Assembly (NCBI RefSeq): GCF_016862795.1
Contig: NZ_BONQ01000029.1
Coordinates: 1 to 64,000, forward strand
From: Dactylosporangium siamense
GTDB taxonomy: Bacteria; Actinomycetota; Actinomycetes; Mycobacteriales; Micromonosporaceae
Length of the DNA stretch: 64,000 nt
Reading direction: 5' to 3'
Positions 43,320 to 52,375 of this stretch are shown here, in pieces. A program made the translations under genes and the position numbers. Below the pieces are notes generated by a model. The model had not been told where the DNA came from. It searched no databases and saw only the letters and a program-made list of their open reading frames with translations. Each line of letters begins with the position of its first letter. Positions within the stretch are counted from its first letter, which is position 1.

Positions 43320-43755
43320 CACGTCGACTAGCGTCAATGTCCCGGCGAGTCGCTGACATAACTCTTCGTTATCGAACGCTTCCAGCGCTCAACTGATTGC
43401 ACGACGCAAGGTGCGTGCATCCGTTTGGGTTGTAAGAAAAACTGACGGGTTGTCGTCACCGGCCATGCCAGCCCTACCCCGGGGCGGCATGGCCGTCGCG
43501 CCGTCCCGGTATTGAGCGGACCCCCGGAATCTGAAAGTGTGGGTGAGCACCGGTTGTTCACCGGAGTCCGGGCCGGAGTTCCTGCTATCGTCTGGCACCG
43601 GACGGCAGAGCCACCACTCGCTTGTGTCAATTCATGAGAACGACATTCACTTCATCGCTGCGCAGCGGCTCGGCCGGCTCCCCGGCTGGCCGATACCCGC
43701 GCGGAAGCGTCGGTCGACGATGTCTTACGTACCCGATTCAAGCAGGGAATCCGGA
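43320..43755. other. Intergenic region before the NB-ARC-TPR gene
   Basis: About 435 bp, lower in G+C than the neighbours. It holds an inverted repeat at 43398-43403/43414-43419 (TGCACG...CGTGCA) and a strong hairpin at 43461-43494. The open frame runs from 43537, but codons before about 43720 look non-coding. No FxSxx peptide gene, which accompanies some NB-ARC-TPR proteins, was found. Confidence 0.5.
43461..43494 (+). terminator. Strong hairpin, terminator or attenuator
   Basis: GGCCATGCC (43461-43469) pairs with GGCATGGCC (43486-43494), and an inner GCCC/GGGC pair extends the stem. It lies after the XRE gene and before the NB-ARC-TPR gene, so it may end one transcript or control the next. 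Confidence 0.45.
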
Positions 43756-46368
43756 ATGTCTGAAATACTCCCACTGTCGGTCCCGCTGAACGTGCCCGAC
43801 GCCAGGCAGCCCCTGCCCTATGACTCCTACGACGCGGAAGGGAATGCGATGTCCGTCGTCACCGAAGACGCGCCACGCCACGCCCGGACTGCACCCATCA
43901 TCGGCAACCTGCCGTTGCGCAACCCGAACTTCACCGGGCGGCGCGACCTTCTGGACCGGCTGCACGAGCGGTTGCGCACCGGGACCACTGCGGTCCTGCC
44001 CGAGGCGATCCACGGCGCCGGCGGCGTCGGCAAGTCGCAGCTGGCGGTCGAATACGTCTACCGCCACCAAGAGGACTTCGACCTGATCTGGTACATCCCG
44101 GCCGAGTGGCCGTCCCAGATCCAGTCCGCGCTGGTCAGCCTGGCCCAGCGGCTCGACCTGCGGGTGCCGATGACCGCGAACACCGCGGTGCCGGCCGTGC
44201 TGGAGGCGCTGCGCCGCGGCCAGCCGACGGCGAACTGGCTGCTGGTCTTCGACAACGCGGAGGACCCTGAGGACGTTGAGCCCTTCTTCCCGAAGGGCGG
44301 CACCGGCCGGATCGTCGTCACGTCACGCAACAGCCAGTGGCGGGAGAAGGCCAACAGCCTGCCCGTCGACGTGTTCGACCGGCAGGAGAGCATCGAGCTG
44401 CTGCGCCGGCGCGGCACCGAGCTCTCCGAGGACGCCGACCGCCTCGCCGCGGCGCTCGGCGACCTCCCGCTGGCCATCGAGGTGGCCGCCGCGTTCTGTG
44501 CGGAGACGAGGATCGGCGCCGACGAGTACCTCGCGCGGCTCCGCGGCGCCCTCGCCGACATCGACGAGGTCGCCGGCTCGCAGCAGGACTACCCGACCCT
44601 CGCCGCGGCCTGGAAGCTGTCGCTCAACGGCCTGCGCGAACAGGATCCCACCGCGCTGCGGCTGCTCCAGGTCTGCGCGTTCTTCGCCCCGGAGCCGATC
44701 AGCAAGGCGCTGCTGGCCAAGCCGCGGTCCCTGCGGATCGACCCGGAGCTCGATGCGCTGATGCGCTCCCCGAACCGGCTCAACCAGGCCATCCGCACCA
44801 TCGTCCGGCTGTCGCTGGCCCGCATCGACTACCGCACCAACGCGTTCCAGCTGCACCGGCTGGTGCAGCGGATGCTCGTCGCCCAGCTGCCGCCCGACGA
44901 CCACGAACGGATGCGGCACGCCGCTCACCTGCTCCTGGCCGGCAACGACCCGAACCGGCCGGACGACGCCGAACACTGGTGGCTGTACGCCGAGCTGTTC
45001 CCGCACATCCGGGCTTCCGGGGCCGAGCACAACATGGACGACGGCGTCCGGGCGCTCATCCTCAACGAGACCAAGTACCTGTGGCGCTGGGGTGACCACA
45101 TCGGCGCCCGCGCCCTCGCACTCGGCGCGCACACCGCGTGGACCGAGCTGGGCGACGAGGCGGACCCCGACACTCTGCGGCTGGCGGCCTGGCTGAGTTT
45201 CATGCACTTCGTGGTCGGCGACTACGACACCGCCGCGGAGCTCAACGCCAGGATCCTGCCGCTGTATCAGCAGACCTTCGGCGAGAACGCCGAGGAAACC
45301 CTCAACGTCATCGGCGCCATCGCCGCCGACCACCGCGTGGCCGGCGACTTCGCCGGTGCGCTGAGCCGGTGCGAGGACGTCTACCGCCGCTCCGACCGCG
45401 CCTACGGCGCCGACGACCCGTTCACCCTGAGGGCCGCGCACAACCTCGCCGTCAGCATGCGGCTGTCGGGGCTCTTCGGCCCGGCGCTGCGGCTCGACGA
45501 GCGCACCCACAGGTGCTTCGTGCAGGTCCTCGGCGCCGAACACGCCGACACGCTCAGCACCGAGGGCGGCATCAACCTGGACCGCCGTGAGCTCGGCGAC
45601 TATGCCGCCGCCCACCGCAGCCAGGAGTCCGTCGTGGCCACCGCCCGGCGGGTGTTCCAGTACGAGGACCACCCCGACCTGCTCCGGCAGCGGCTCGTAC
45701 TGGCCGGCCTCCGCCGCAAGGCGGGCGAGCACCACGCCGCGCTCGACGCGTCCAGCGACGTCCTGCGCCGTTTCCGGTCCCGCTACGGCCCGGAGTACCC
45801 GGACACCGTCCTCGCCGCCCTCACCGTCTCCATCGACCTGCGGGTGACCGGCAACCTGCGGGCCGCGCGCGAGGCCGGCGAGCAGGCCGTCGAAGGGATG
45901 CGGGCCCTGTATGGCAACGACCACCCGCACACCGCCGCGGCCGAGGTCGACCTGGCGGTCACCCTGCGGCTGCTCGGCGAGAGCGACCGGGCCAAGGCGA
46001 TCGACCAGGACGCGCTGGCCCGCCTGACGGGCAACCTCAACGATTCGCACGTGCTCGTCATCCGCGCCAGGATCAACCTGGCGAGCGACCACTTCGAGCT
46101 CGGCGAGCTCCAGGCCGCGCACGACCTGGACGCGTTGAGCTTCGCCCAGTGCGACGAACAGCTCGGCTCCGCCCACCCGACAACCCTGTCCTGCGGCGCC
46201 AATCTCGCGATGGACCTGCGTGAGCTGGGCCGGCCGGCCGAGTCGGGCACGCTGTTCGAGGAGATCATCGAACGGTTCCGCACCACGCTCGGCGTCGACC
46301 ATCCCGCCACCGCCGCCGCGACCGCCGGCGTGCGCGCCAACTGCGACATCGACCCGCTGCCGCTGTAA
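43756..46368 (+). CDS. NB-ARC-TPR STAND protein (FxsT-like core)
   Basis: An 870-residue cytoplasmic protein. An N-terminal tail leads into NB-ARC: RNPNFTGR entry, Walker A GAGGVGKS, Walker B WLLVFDNAED, VVTSRNSQW and GDLPLAIE. The C-terminal half is a run of tetratricopeptide-like repeats, ending in CDIDPLPL as in many actinobacterial NB-ARC-TPR proteins. It resembles the STAND part of FxsT proteins but no TIR or FxSxx peptide partner is seen. Start chosen at ATG 43756; ATG 43720 and 43849 are alternatives. Convergent with the caspase gene. Probably a sensor-switch of a conflict or signalling system. Confidence 0.8.
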   Translation: MSEILPLSVPLNVPDARQPLPYDSYDAEGNAMSVVTEDAPRHARTAPIIGNLPLRNPNFTGRRDLLDRLHERLRTGTTAVLPEAIHGAGGVGKSQLAVEYVYRHQEDFDLIWYIPAEWPSQIQSALVSLAQRLDLRVPMTANTAVPAVLEALRRGQPTANWLLVFDNAEDPEDVEPFFPKGGTGRIVVTSRNSQWREKANSLPVDVFDRQESIELLRRRGTELSEDADRLAAALGDLPLAIEVAAAFCAETRIGADEYLARLRGALADIDEVAGSQQDYPTLAAAWKLSLNGLREQDPTALRLLQVCAFFAPEPISKALLAKPRSLRIDPELDALMRSPNRLNQAIRTIVRLSLARIDYRTNAFQLHRLVQRMLVAQLPPDDHERMRHAAHLLLAGNDPNRPDDAEHWWLYAELFPHIRASGAEHNMDDGVRALILNETKYLWRWGDHIGARALALGAHTAWTELGDEADPDTLRLAAWLSFMHFVVGDYDTAAELNARILPLYQQTFGENAEETLNVIGAIAADHRVAGDFAGALSRCEDVYRRSDRAYGADDPFTLRAAHNLAVSMRLSGLFGPALRLDERTHRCFVQVLGAEHADTLSTEGGINLDRRELGDYAAAHRSQESVVATARRVFQYEDHPDLLRQRLVLAGLRRKAGEHHAALDASSDVLRRFRSRYGPEYPDTVLAALTVSIDLRVTGNLRAAREAGEQAVEGMRALYGNDHPHTAAAEVDLAVTLRLLGESDRAKAIDQDALARLTGNLNDSHVLVIRARINLASDHFELGELQAAHDLDALSFAQCDEQLGSAHPTTLSCGANLAMDLRELGRPAESGTLFEEIIERFRTTLGVDHPATAAATAGVRANCDIDPLPL

Positions 46369-46381
46369 CACCCGTCGTCAC

Positions 46382-46410
46382 GGCCGGGCGGGTCGCCACT
46401 CCGCCCGGCC
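46382..46410. terminator. Bidirectional terminator
   Basis: A perfect 10-bp stem, GGCCGGGCGG (46382-46391) and CCGCCCGGCC (46401-46410), with a 9-nt loop. It lies between the convergent NB-ARC-TPR and caspase genes. Confidence 0.7.
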
Positions 46411-46437
46411 CGCGTCACGGACATCAGCGGCGATCCC

Positions 46438-47574
46438 CTAGGCCTGCAGTTTCGCCGACGCGGCGATGAGGAGGTCGACCGCGGGACCTTCGGGCACGAA
46501 GAACTGGACGGCCTCGACGAGTTCGGTCAGGCCGCCCGGGAATCGCAGGCAGGTCCGCACGATGCTGATGGCGTCCGGGCGCGCCGCCGGGTGCCGCCGG
46601 ATCGACCCGTACAGCGACCCGCGCAGCAGCTGCAGAATCTCCTCACGGGTCGCGGGTTCGCGGAACTCGGCGAGCGCGAGCAGCGCCTCGACCACCGGCA
46701 CGAGCGCCGAGGACGGCGGCGGCACCGGCACCTCCGTGACCGGTGCCGCCGGGTGCCGGGACGCGCTGTGCAGCAGCTGGCCCTCGTCGCCGAGCTCGTT
46801 GCGATACCACAGATAGGTCGGGGTCTGCCGGGTCAGCCCGGCTCCTCGCCGGGTGCTGAACCGCTCGCGGAGCGCCTCGAACAGCGCGGGCGGATCGGCG
46901 AGCAGCGCCGCGCCGCCGTCACGGTGCAGCAGCCGCAGCACCTCGCGGCTGAACAACCCGGTCCGCTGCACCCGTAGGTCGGCGGCGCCCTGCCCGTGCC
47001 CCGCGGCGAAGAGCACCTGCTGGGTGAGCCCTGCGACGGGCTCCCCAGCCGGAAACGTCTCGTGCCCGCGCACCCGCAGGCGGCCGCCGTCGTCGTGCAG
47101 CTGGCACACGTCGACGAGCCACAGCTGCCGCCGCAACGCGGTGACGACGTCCGAGGTGTAGGTCGCCAGCAGCGAGTCGAGGTCGACGTCCACGGCGTCG
47201 GACTCGATCGTGTCGGCGAGGTACAGCCGCCGGCGCCGGGCGGTGTCGAGAAACCCGTGGCCGCCCCAGACGACATACAGGTCCGTGGCGTCGCTGGCGG
47301 GCAGCTCCCGCAGGAACACCTGCCGGACCGTGCCCCGGTCGGCGGGCCGGCAGCGCACGCCGTCCGGCAGCGCGCCGTGCGGCGGCAGCGGCGTGGACAG
47401 CACCTGCACCCGCTGCGCCGGCACGCCCCGGTCGAGGAAGTACTGCGCGAACCGCAGCGCGTCGGGCACCGGCCCGGCCAGCGACCAGCCGGCGCCCGCC
47501 TGGTGCTCCCCCACGCCGACGACGACCACGGTGGCGGTGGCCAGGTCCGCGCCCGCATCCGTCACGGGGCTCAC
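46438..47574 (-). CDS. Caspase-like protease with effector-associated domain 2
   Basis: A 378-residue protein. The caspase domain (about 12-260) has His106 in VVWGGHGF and Cys157 in LVDVCQLH, both in place for catalysis. The C-terminal domain (about 289-375) resembles effector-associated domain 2 (EAD2), with IVRTCLRFPGG and repeat helices. EADs recruit effectors to sensor or switch proteins by like-with-like binding. GTG start overlaps the TRIC channel stop (GTGA). It is probably a suicide or regulated protease; no protein with a second EAD2 was seen in the window. Confidence 0.8.
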   Translation of the reverse strand: MSPVTDAGADLATATVVVVGVGEHQAGAGWSLAGPVPDALRFAQYFLDRGVPAQRVQVLSTPLPPHGALPDGVRCRPADRGTVRQVFLRELPASDATDLYVVWGGHGFLDTARRRRLYLADTIESDAVDVDLDSLLATYTSDVVTALRRQLWLVDVCQLHDDGGRLRVRGHETFPAGEPVAGLTQQVLFAAGHGQGAADLRVQRTGLFSREVLRLLHRDGGAALLADPPALFEALRERFSTRRGAGLTRQTPTYLWYRNELGDEGQLLHSASRHPAAPVTEVPVPPPSSALVPVVEALLALAEFREPATREEILQLLRGSLYGSIRRHPAARPDAISIVRTCLRFPGGLTELVEAVQFFVPEGPAVDLLIAASAKLQA

Positions 47575-48221
47575 GATACGTCGCGGCCACCGGACGCGTC
47601 GTGGTGGCGGGCGCGGGGCGCGGTCCAGTGCCGGAGCATCGCGGTGAGGCGGAACGCGAAGACCAGCGCCGCCGCGCCCACCGCGACCGCGGGCACGGGC
47701 AGGCCCGCCTCGTGCGCCACGGCGACGATGACGGCGCCGGCGGCGGCCGGGATCGCATACAGGTCCGTCTCCACCTGCACGAGCGCCGGGGTCTCCCGGG
47801 CGGTGATGTCGCGCAGGACCCCGCCGCCGACCGCGGTGGTGATGCCGAGCAGCACCGCCTGCAGCGGCCCGAGGCCGAAGTCGAAGGCCTTGAGGGTGCC
47901 GGTGACGCAGAACAGCCCCAGTCCGGCGGCGTCGAACACCAGCACGGTGAACGTCAGCCGGTGCACGAGACCATGGGCGAAGAACGTCACGACGGCGGCG
48001 AGCAGCGGCACCACCAGGTAGCTCAGCTCGGTGAACGCCGCCGGTGGGGTCGCCCCGATGATCAGGTCCCGCAGGATGCCGCCGCCGAGGGCGGTGAGCA
48101 GCGCCAGCACGACGATGCCGACGACGTCGAAACCCTTGTAGACGGCCATCAGGGCGCCGGAGGTGGCGAACACGTACAGCCCGGCCAGTTCGAGGATGGT
48201 GATGACCGTGCTCGCCGACAT
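47571..48221 (-). CDS. TRIC-type membrane channel (UPF0126)
   Basis: A 216-residue protein with about seven hydrophobic segments and two GGGxLRD repeats (GGGILRD and GGGVLRD), the hallmark of trimeric intracellular cation channel (TRIC) proteins. It sits in the cell membrane and would conduct K+ or other cations. ATG at 48221; longer in-frame codons up to 48602 are antisense to other genes. Its stop overlaps the caspase gene start, which is unusual company for a TRIC gene. Confidence 0.88.
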   Translation of the reverse strand: MSASTVITILELAGLYVFATSGALMAVYKGFDVVGIVVLALLTALGGGILRDLIIGATPPAAFTELSYLVVPLLAAVVTFFAHGLVHRLTFTVLVFDAAGLGLFCVTGTLKAFDFGLGPLQAVLLGITTAVGGGVLRDITARETPALVQVETDLYAIPAAAGAVIVAVAHEAGLPVPAVAVGAAALVFAFRLTAMLRHWTAPRARHHDASGGRDVS

Positions 48222-48264
48222 CCCCACAGTGTCCCGCCGTCGGGTTGCCGTACGCTCGGCGGCC

Positions 48265-48864
48265 ATGCGACGCGTCCTCGGCTGGATCCTTCCGGTGCTC
48301 ATCACCGCGGCGGTCGCCGTGTACGTCGGCGGCGTGGTCACCGGCCGCTGGGACGCGAACCCCGAGCTCGGCTCCGGCGCGAACGCGGCGCCGTATCCGG
48401 AGTCGACCGACCCGGAGCAGCGCAAGGCCCAGGCCGAGCTGTGCCCGCTGATCGACCGGCCCGACGTGTACGGGCTCGTCGAGCCGGCGGGCAAGTCCAA
48501 GGGCACCGGCACCTCGTACCTGCGCGACACCGACTGGCACCAGTGCTCGGTGTCGCTGCCGACCAGCGTGCTCAGGCTGGCCGTCGGGCACGACCGCACC
48601 ACGATCGCGGCCTACCAGAAGCTGTTTCCGGAGGCACAGCCGCGCACGGTGCTCGGCCGGCCGGCGCTCTGGACCGCCGGCAAGTCGATGATCGTCAACT
48701 CCCCGTGGCAGGAGGCGACCCTGCTGATCGCCTGGAACCGCGCCGACACGGGCGGGATGGTCGAGCTGACCATCCTGCGCACCAAGCTCAACCCCGCCGA
48801 CGAGGGCACGCTCACCCAGATCGCGGAGCGGCAGGTCCCGGGCGTGCCCGGCTGGACCAACTGA
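48265..48864 (+). CDS. DUF3558-like exported protein
   Basis: A 199-residue protein with one N-terminal transmembrane helix (about 5-25) and an extracellular domain that has two cysteines near 68 and 100 (AELCPLI and HQCSVSL). The layout is like the DUF3558 lipoprotein-type family. ATG 48265 begins 43 bp from the divergent TRIC start. Function unknown. Confidence 0.6.
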   Translation: MRRVLGWILPVLITAAVAVYVGGVVTGRWDANPELGSGANAAPYPESTDPEQRKAQAELCPLIDRPDVYGLVEPAGKSKGTGTSYLRDTDWHQCSVSLPTSVLRLAVGHDRTTIAAYQKLFPEAQPRTVLGRPALWTAGKSMIVNSPWQEATLLIAWNRADTGGMVELTILRTKLNPADEGTLTQIAERQVPGVPGWTN

Positions 48865-48868
48865 AGGT

Positions 48869-51625
48869 TCAGCGATCCAGCAGCTGCGCGAGGTGGACGG
48901 CCGGCCGGTCCCGAAGGTCGGCGACCTGGGTGCGGCACGAGAACCCGTCGGCGAGCACGACCGCGTCCGGGGCGGCGTCGAGGGCCGGCAGCAGCTGCTG
49001 CTCCGCGACCGCGACGGACACCTCGTAATGGCCGATCTCGACGCCGAAGTTGCCCGCGAGGCCGCAGCAGCCGGCCAGCCGCCTCACCTGCGCGCCGGTG
49101 GCCTTGAGCAGGTCCGCGTCGGCCTTCCAGCCCAGGACCGCGTGGTGGTGGCAGTGCGGCTGGGCGACGATCTCGACGCCGGACAGGTCCGGCGGGGTCC
49201 AGTCCGGGGTCTGTGCGAGCAGCTCGGCAAGGGTGCGCACCGACCCGGCGACCACCGCCGCGTCCTCGTCGCCGGGCAGCAGCTCGTGGATGTCGGAGCG
49301 CAGCACCGCGGTGCAGGAGGGTTCGATGCCGACGATCGGGACGCCGGCGCGGGCGTCCGGGGCGAGCGCCGCGACGGTCCGGGTGAGGATCTTCTTCGCC
49401 GCGTCCAGCTGGCCGGTGGTGATCCAGGTCAGGCCGCAGCACACCGTCCCGGACGGCAGTCTGGGTTCGTAGCCGGCGGCGCGCAGCACCCGTACCGTCG
49501 ACTCCGCCGCCTCCGGGGAGAAGGCGTCGGAGAACGAGTCGGCGAAGAGGACCACGGGTTTGCCGCCCGCGGCCGGCTGGAACGTGCGGCGGAACGGGCG
49601 CCGGGCGAACGCGGGCACGGTGCGGCGCCGGTCCACGCCGGCGAGCCACAGCAGCAGGCCGCCGATCACGGGCAGGCGCATGCCGAGGTTCGCCAGCCGC
49701 GGCGTCCAGCCGGCCAGACGGGCCCAGAACGGCAGCCTGCCCAGCGTGTAGTGCGACCGCGGCCGCAGCTTCTTCCGATACGTCTGGTGCAGGACCTCGG
49801 ACTTGTACGTCGCCATGTCGATGCCGGTCGGGCAGTCCGACGCGCAGCCCTTGCACGACAGGCACAGGTCCAGCGCGTCGTGCACCGACGGGTCCGACCA
49901 GGTCAGCTCGCCGCGCACGACCTCCTGCAGCACCCGGGCGCGGCCCCGGGTGGAGTCCTTCTCCTCGCGGGTCGCCAGGTAGGACGGGCACATGACGCCG
50001 CCGGCGGCGGAGTTGTCGGCCCGGCACTTGCCGACGCCGGTGCACCGGTGCACGGCCTGGGCGAGGTCGCCGCCGTCGTGCGGGTAGGCCATCGCGAGCG
50101 CCTTGAGCGGGAACCGCCCGGCGGGCCGCACGTCGGCGTCGACCGGGTCGGGGTCGACCAGGACGCCGGGGTTGAGCAGGTTGTCCGGGTCGAAGGCGTG
50201 CTTGATCCCGGCGAACAGGGCGATCGCGTCCGCGGAGTACATGTGCGGCAACAGCTCGGAGCGGGCCCGGCCGTCGCCGTGCTCCCCCGACAGCGAGCCG
50301 CCGAACTCGCCGACCAGCTTGGCGGCGTCGGTGAGGAACTCGCGCAGCACCTTCGTGCCGCCGGGCTCGCCGAGCGGGAAGTCGAGGCGGACGTGCATGC
50401 AGCCGTCGCCGAAGTGCCCGAACGGCGCCGACGTCAGCTTGTAGGAGGCGACGAGCTCGTCGAACCGGGCCAGGTAGGCGCCCAGCCGCTGCGGCGGCAC
50501 GGCGGCGTCCTCCCAGCCGGGCCACGCGGGACGGTCCGACGGGGCGCGCCCGGCCAGGCCGGCGCCGTCCTCGCGGATCCGCCACAGCTGCGCCTGGACG
50601 AGCGGGTCGGTGACGACGAGGGCCTCCTCGCCGATGCCGTCGGCGGCGAGGCGGCGGGCCCGGGACTCGACCTCGCCGAGGTCGTCGCCGGCCAGCTCGA
50701 CGAACAGCCAGGCGCCGCCGCGCGGCAGCGACGGGACGGCGGCCGGCCCGCGCCGGGCCACCAGCACGTCGATCAGCCGCGAATCGAGGCCCTCGCACGA
50801 GGTCGGGCCGTGGGCGACGACGGCCGGGGCGCTCTCGCCGGCGGCGACGATGTCGCGGAAGCCGAGGACGACGACGACCCGGACCGGGGCGTCGACGACG
50901 AGCTTCACGGTCGCCTGGGTGATGACCGCGAGGGTGCCTTCGGAGCCGACGAGGGCCTGGGTGAGGTCGAAGCGTTCGGGCAGCAGGTGCTGCACGGCGT
51001 AGCCGGAGACCTGCCGGCCGAACCGGTCGAACTCGGTCCGCGCCGTGGCGAGGTGCCCCTCGATGACTGTTTTCAGCTGGTTTTTCAGCATTTCTGGTGG
51101 CTTTTGGGTACTGATCTGCTCGCCCGCGGCGGTCAGCAGTTCCAGGCCGGCGACGTTGTCCGACGTGCGGCCGTAGGCCAGGGAGCGCGAGCCGCAGGCG
51201 TTGTTGCCGATCATCCCGCCGATCGTGCAGCGCGGGTGCGTCGACGGGTCGGGCCCGAACCGGACGCCGTGCCTGGTGACGGCCTTCTGCAACACGGCGT
51301 GCACGGTGCCGGGCTCGACCACGGCGGTGCGGGCGTCCGGGTCGACGGACAGGACGCGGTTGAGGTGGCGGGAGAAGTCCAGCACGATCCCGCGGCCGAC
51401 CGCGTTGCCGGCCACCGATGTGCCGGCGCCCCGGGAGGTGAGCGGCACCCCGGTCGCACGGGCGACGGCGAGCGCCGCGGCCACCTCGTCGACGTGCCGC
51501 GGGCGGACGACCGCGAGGGGCGGGATCCGGTACAGCGAGGCGTCGGAGGCATACATGCCCAGGGTGCCGGCGTCGGCCCGGACCTCGAGCCCGGCCTGCT
51601 GCAGTGCACCCACCACGTCGTTCAT
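48869..51625 (-). CDS. Fused FAD-binding/Fe-S oxidoreductase (D-2-hydroxyacid dehydrogenase type)
   Basis: A 918-residue fusion. The N-terminal part (1-470) is the FAD-linked dehydrogenase of the GlcD/D-lactate/D-2-hydroxyglutarate type, with RGAGTSVAGNA and NACGSRSLAYG. The C-terminal part carries two iron-sulfur cysteine sets (CTGVGKC... and CLSCKGCASDCPTG) and two CCG-type motifs (CCGLTW, CCGLAGN) as in GlcF. Likely a membrane-associated dehydrogenase feeding electrons to quinone. ATG 51625 is preferred to ATG 51643 because a palindrome lies between them. Divergent from a GntR regulator. Exact substrate not known. Confidence 0.85.
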   Translation of the reverse strand: MNDVVGALQQAGLEVRADAGTLGMYASDASLYRIPPLAVVRPRHVDEVAAALAVARATGVPLTSRGAGTSVAGNAVGRGIVLDFSRHLNRVLSVDPDARTAVVEPGTVHAVLQKAVTRHGVRFGPDPSTHPRCTIGGMIGNNACGSRSLAYGRTSDNVAGLELLTAAGEQISTQKPPEMLKNQLKTVIEGHLATARTEFDRFGRQVSGYAVQHLLPERFDLTQALVGSEGTLAVITQATVKLVVDAPVRVVVVLGFRDIVAAGESAPAVVAHGPTSCEGLDSRLIDVLVARRGPAAVPSLPRGGAWLFVELAGDDLGEVESRARRLAADGIGEEALVVTDPLVQAQLWRIREDGAGLAGRAPSDRPAWPGWEDAAVPPQRLGAYLARFDELVASYKLTSAPFGHFGDGCMHVRLDFPLGEPGGTKVLREFLTDAAKLVGEFGGSLSGEHGDGRARSELLPHMYSADAIALFAGIKHAFDPDNLLNPGVLVDPDPVDADVRPAGRFPLKALAMAYPHDGGDLAQAVHRCTGVGKCRADNSAAGGVMCPSYLATREEKDSTRGRARVLQEVVRGELTWSDPSVHDALDLCLSCKGCASDCPTGIDMATYKSEVLHQTYRKKLRPRSHYTLGRLPFWARLAGWTPRLANLGMRLPVIGGLLLWLAGVDRRRTVPAFARRPFRRTFQPAAGGKPVVLFADSFSDAFSPEAAESTVRVLRAAGYEPRLPSGTVCCGLTWITTGQLDAAKKILTRTVAALAPDARAGVPIVGIEPSCTAVLRSDIHELLPGDEDAAVVAGSVRTLAELLAQTPDWTPPDLSGVEIVAQPHCHHHAVLGWKADADLLKATGAQVRRLAGCCGLAGNFGVEIGHYEVSVAVAEQQLLPALDAAPDAVVLADGFSCRTQVADLRDRPAVHLAQLLDR

Positions 51626-51627
51626 GG

Positions 51628-51639
51628 GTAACATGTTAC
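51628..51639. promoter_or_regulatory. Palindrome between divergent starts, candidate GntR operator
   Basis: GTAACATGTTAC is a 12-bp perfect palindrome lying in the 16-bp gap between the dehydrogenase ATG (51625, minus) and the GntR ATG (51642, plus). A GntR dimer bound here would touch both starts. Confidence 0.6.
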
Positions 51640-51641
51640 TC

Positions 51642-52364
51642 ATGCCCTCGCCCGACCTCCCAACCGAGGCGCCGTCGTTCGCTCTCCGCGCACCCGCCCT
51701 CGCGCTTCGCCTCCCGGCCGAGGCGCCCTCGCTCGCCGAGGCCGTTGCCCAGGCGGTCCGCGACGGCGTCGCGGCCGGGGAGCTGGTGCCCGACCGGACC
51801 TACTCCGTGTATCAGCTCGCCGAGCTCCTCGGCGTCTCCCGCAGCCCGGTCCGGGAGGGGATGCTCCGCCTGGCCGAGGCGGGCCTGGTCGAGATCCGGC
51901 GCAACCGCGGCTTCCGGGTGCTGCCACCACGCGCCCATGACGTGGCGGAGATCATCGAGATCCGCCTCTGGCTGGAGCCGCCGGCCGCCCGCAAGGCCGC
52001 CGCGCACGGCACGGACGAGCAGCACGCCGCCATCCGGGCGGCCCTCGACACCATGGCCGCCGCGGCCGCCGGCGGCGACGAGGCCGCCTTCTGGCCCGCC
52101 GACCGCACCCTGCACGACCTGCTGCTGCGCGCCGCCGGCAACGCCCGGGCCGCCGGGATCGTCGCGCAGCTGCGCTCCACCACCGCCCTGCTCGGGCCGC
52201 CCACCACGGCCAGCGGCCGGGCCCTGGCCCAGATCCACGCCGAGCACGAACCGGTCGTCACCGCCGTGATCGCCCGCGACGGCGCCGCCGCCGAGGCCGC
52301 CATGCGCACCCACCTCGAGGCGACCGGCGCCCTGCTCGTGGCGAACCTGACCGCCCGGCGCTGA
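51642..52364 (+). CDS. GntR-family FCD-domain regulator
   Basis: A 240-residue regulator. The winged helix-turn-helix includes YSVYQLAELLGVSRSPVREGMLRLAEAGLVEI, typical of GntR. The C-terminal all-helical FCD-type ligand-binding domain follows, with acidic and His-bearing helices that bind a metal and an organic acid. The first 30 residues are a low-complexity tail. Its divergence from the dehydrogenase suggests it senses a hydroxyacid and controls that gene. Confidence 0.85.
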   Translation: MPSPDLPTEAPSFALRAPALALRLPAEAPSLAEAVAQAVRDGVAAGELVPDRTYSVYQLAELLGVSRSPVREGMLRLAEAGLVEIRRNRGFRVLPPRAHDVAEIIEIRLWLEPPAARKAAAHGTDEQHAAIRAALDTMAAAAAGGDEAAFWPADRTLHDLLLRAAGNARAAGIVAQLRSTTALLGPPTTASGRALAQIHAEHEPVVTAVIARDGAAAEAAMRTHLEATGALLVANLTARR

Positions 52365-52375
52365 CGCCGAGCCGG

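Noticed and set aside
43320-43755. Precursor peptide of an FxSxx system in front of the NB-ARC-TPR gene
   Set aside because: No short frame ending in F-x-S-x-x was found on either strand and no radical SAM gene follows.
48893-51631. A 912-codon plus-strand frame opposite the FAD/Fe-S dehydrogenase
   Set aside because: High-GC antisense frame with no motifs; the dehydrogenase has intact FAD and cysteine motifs.
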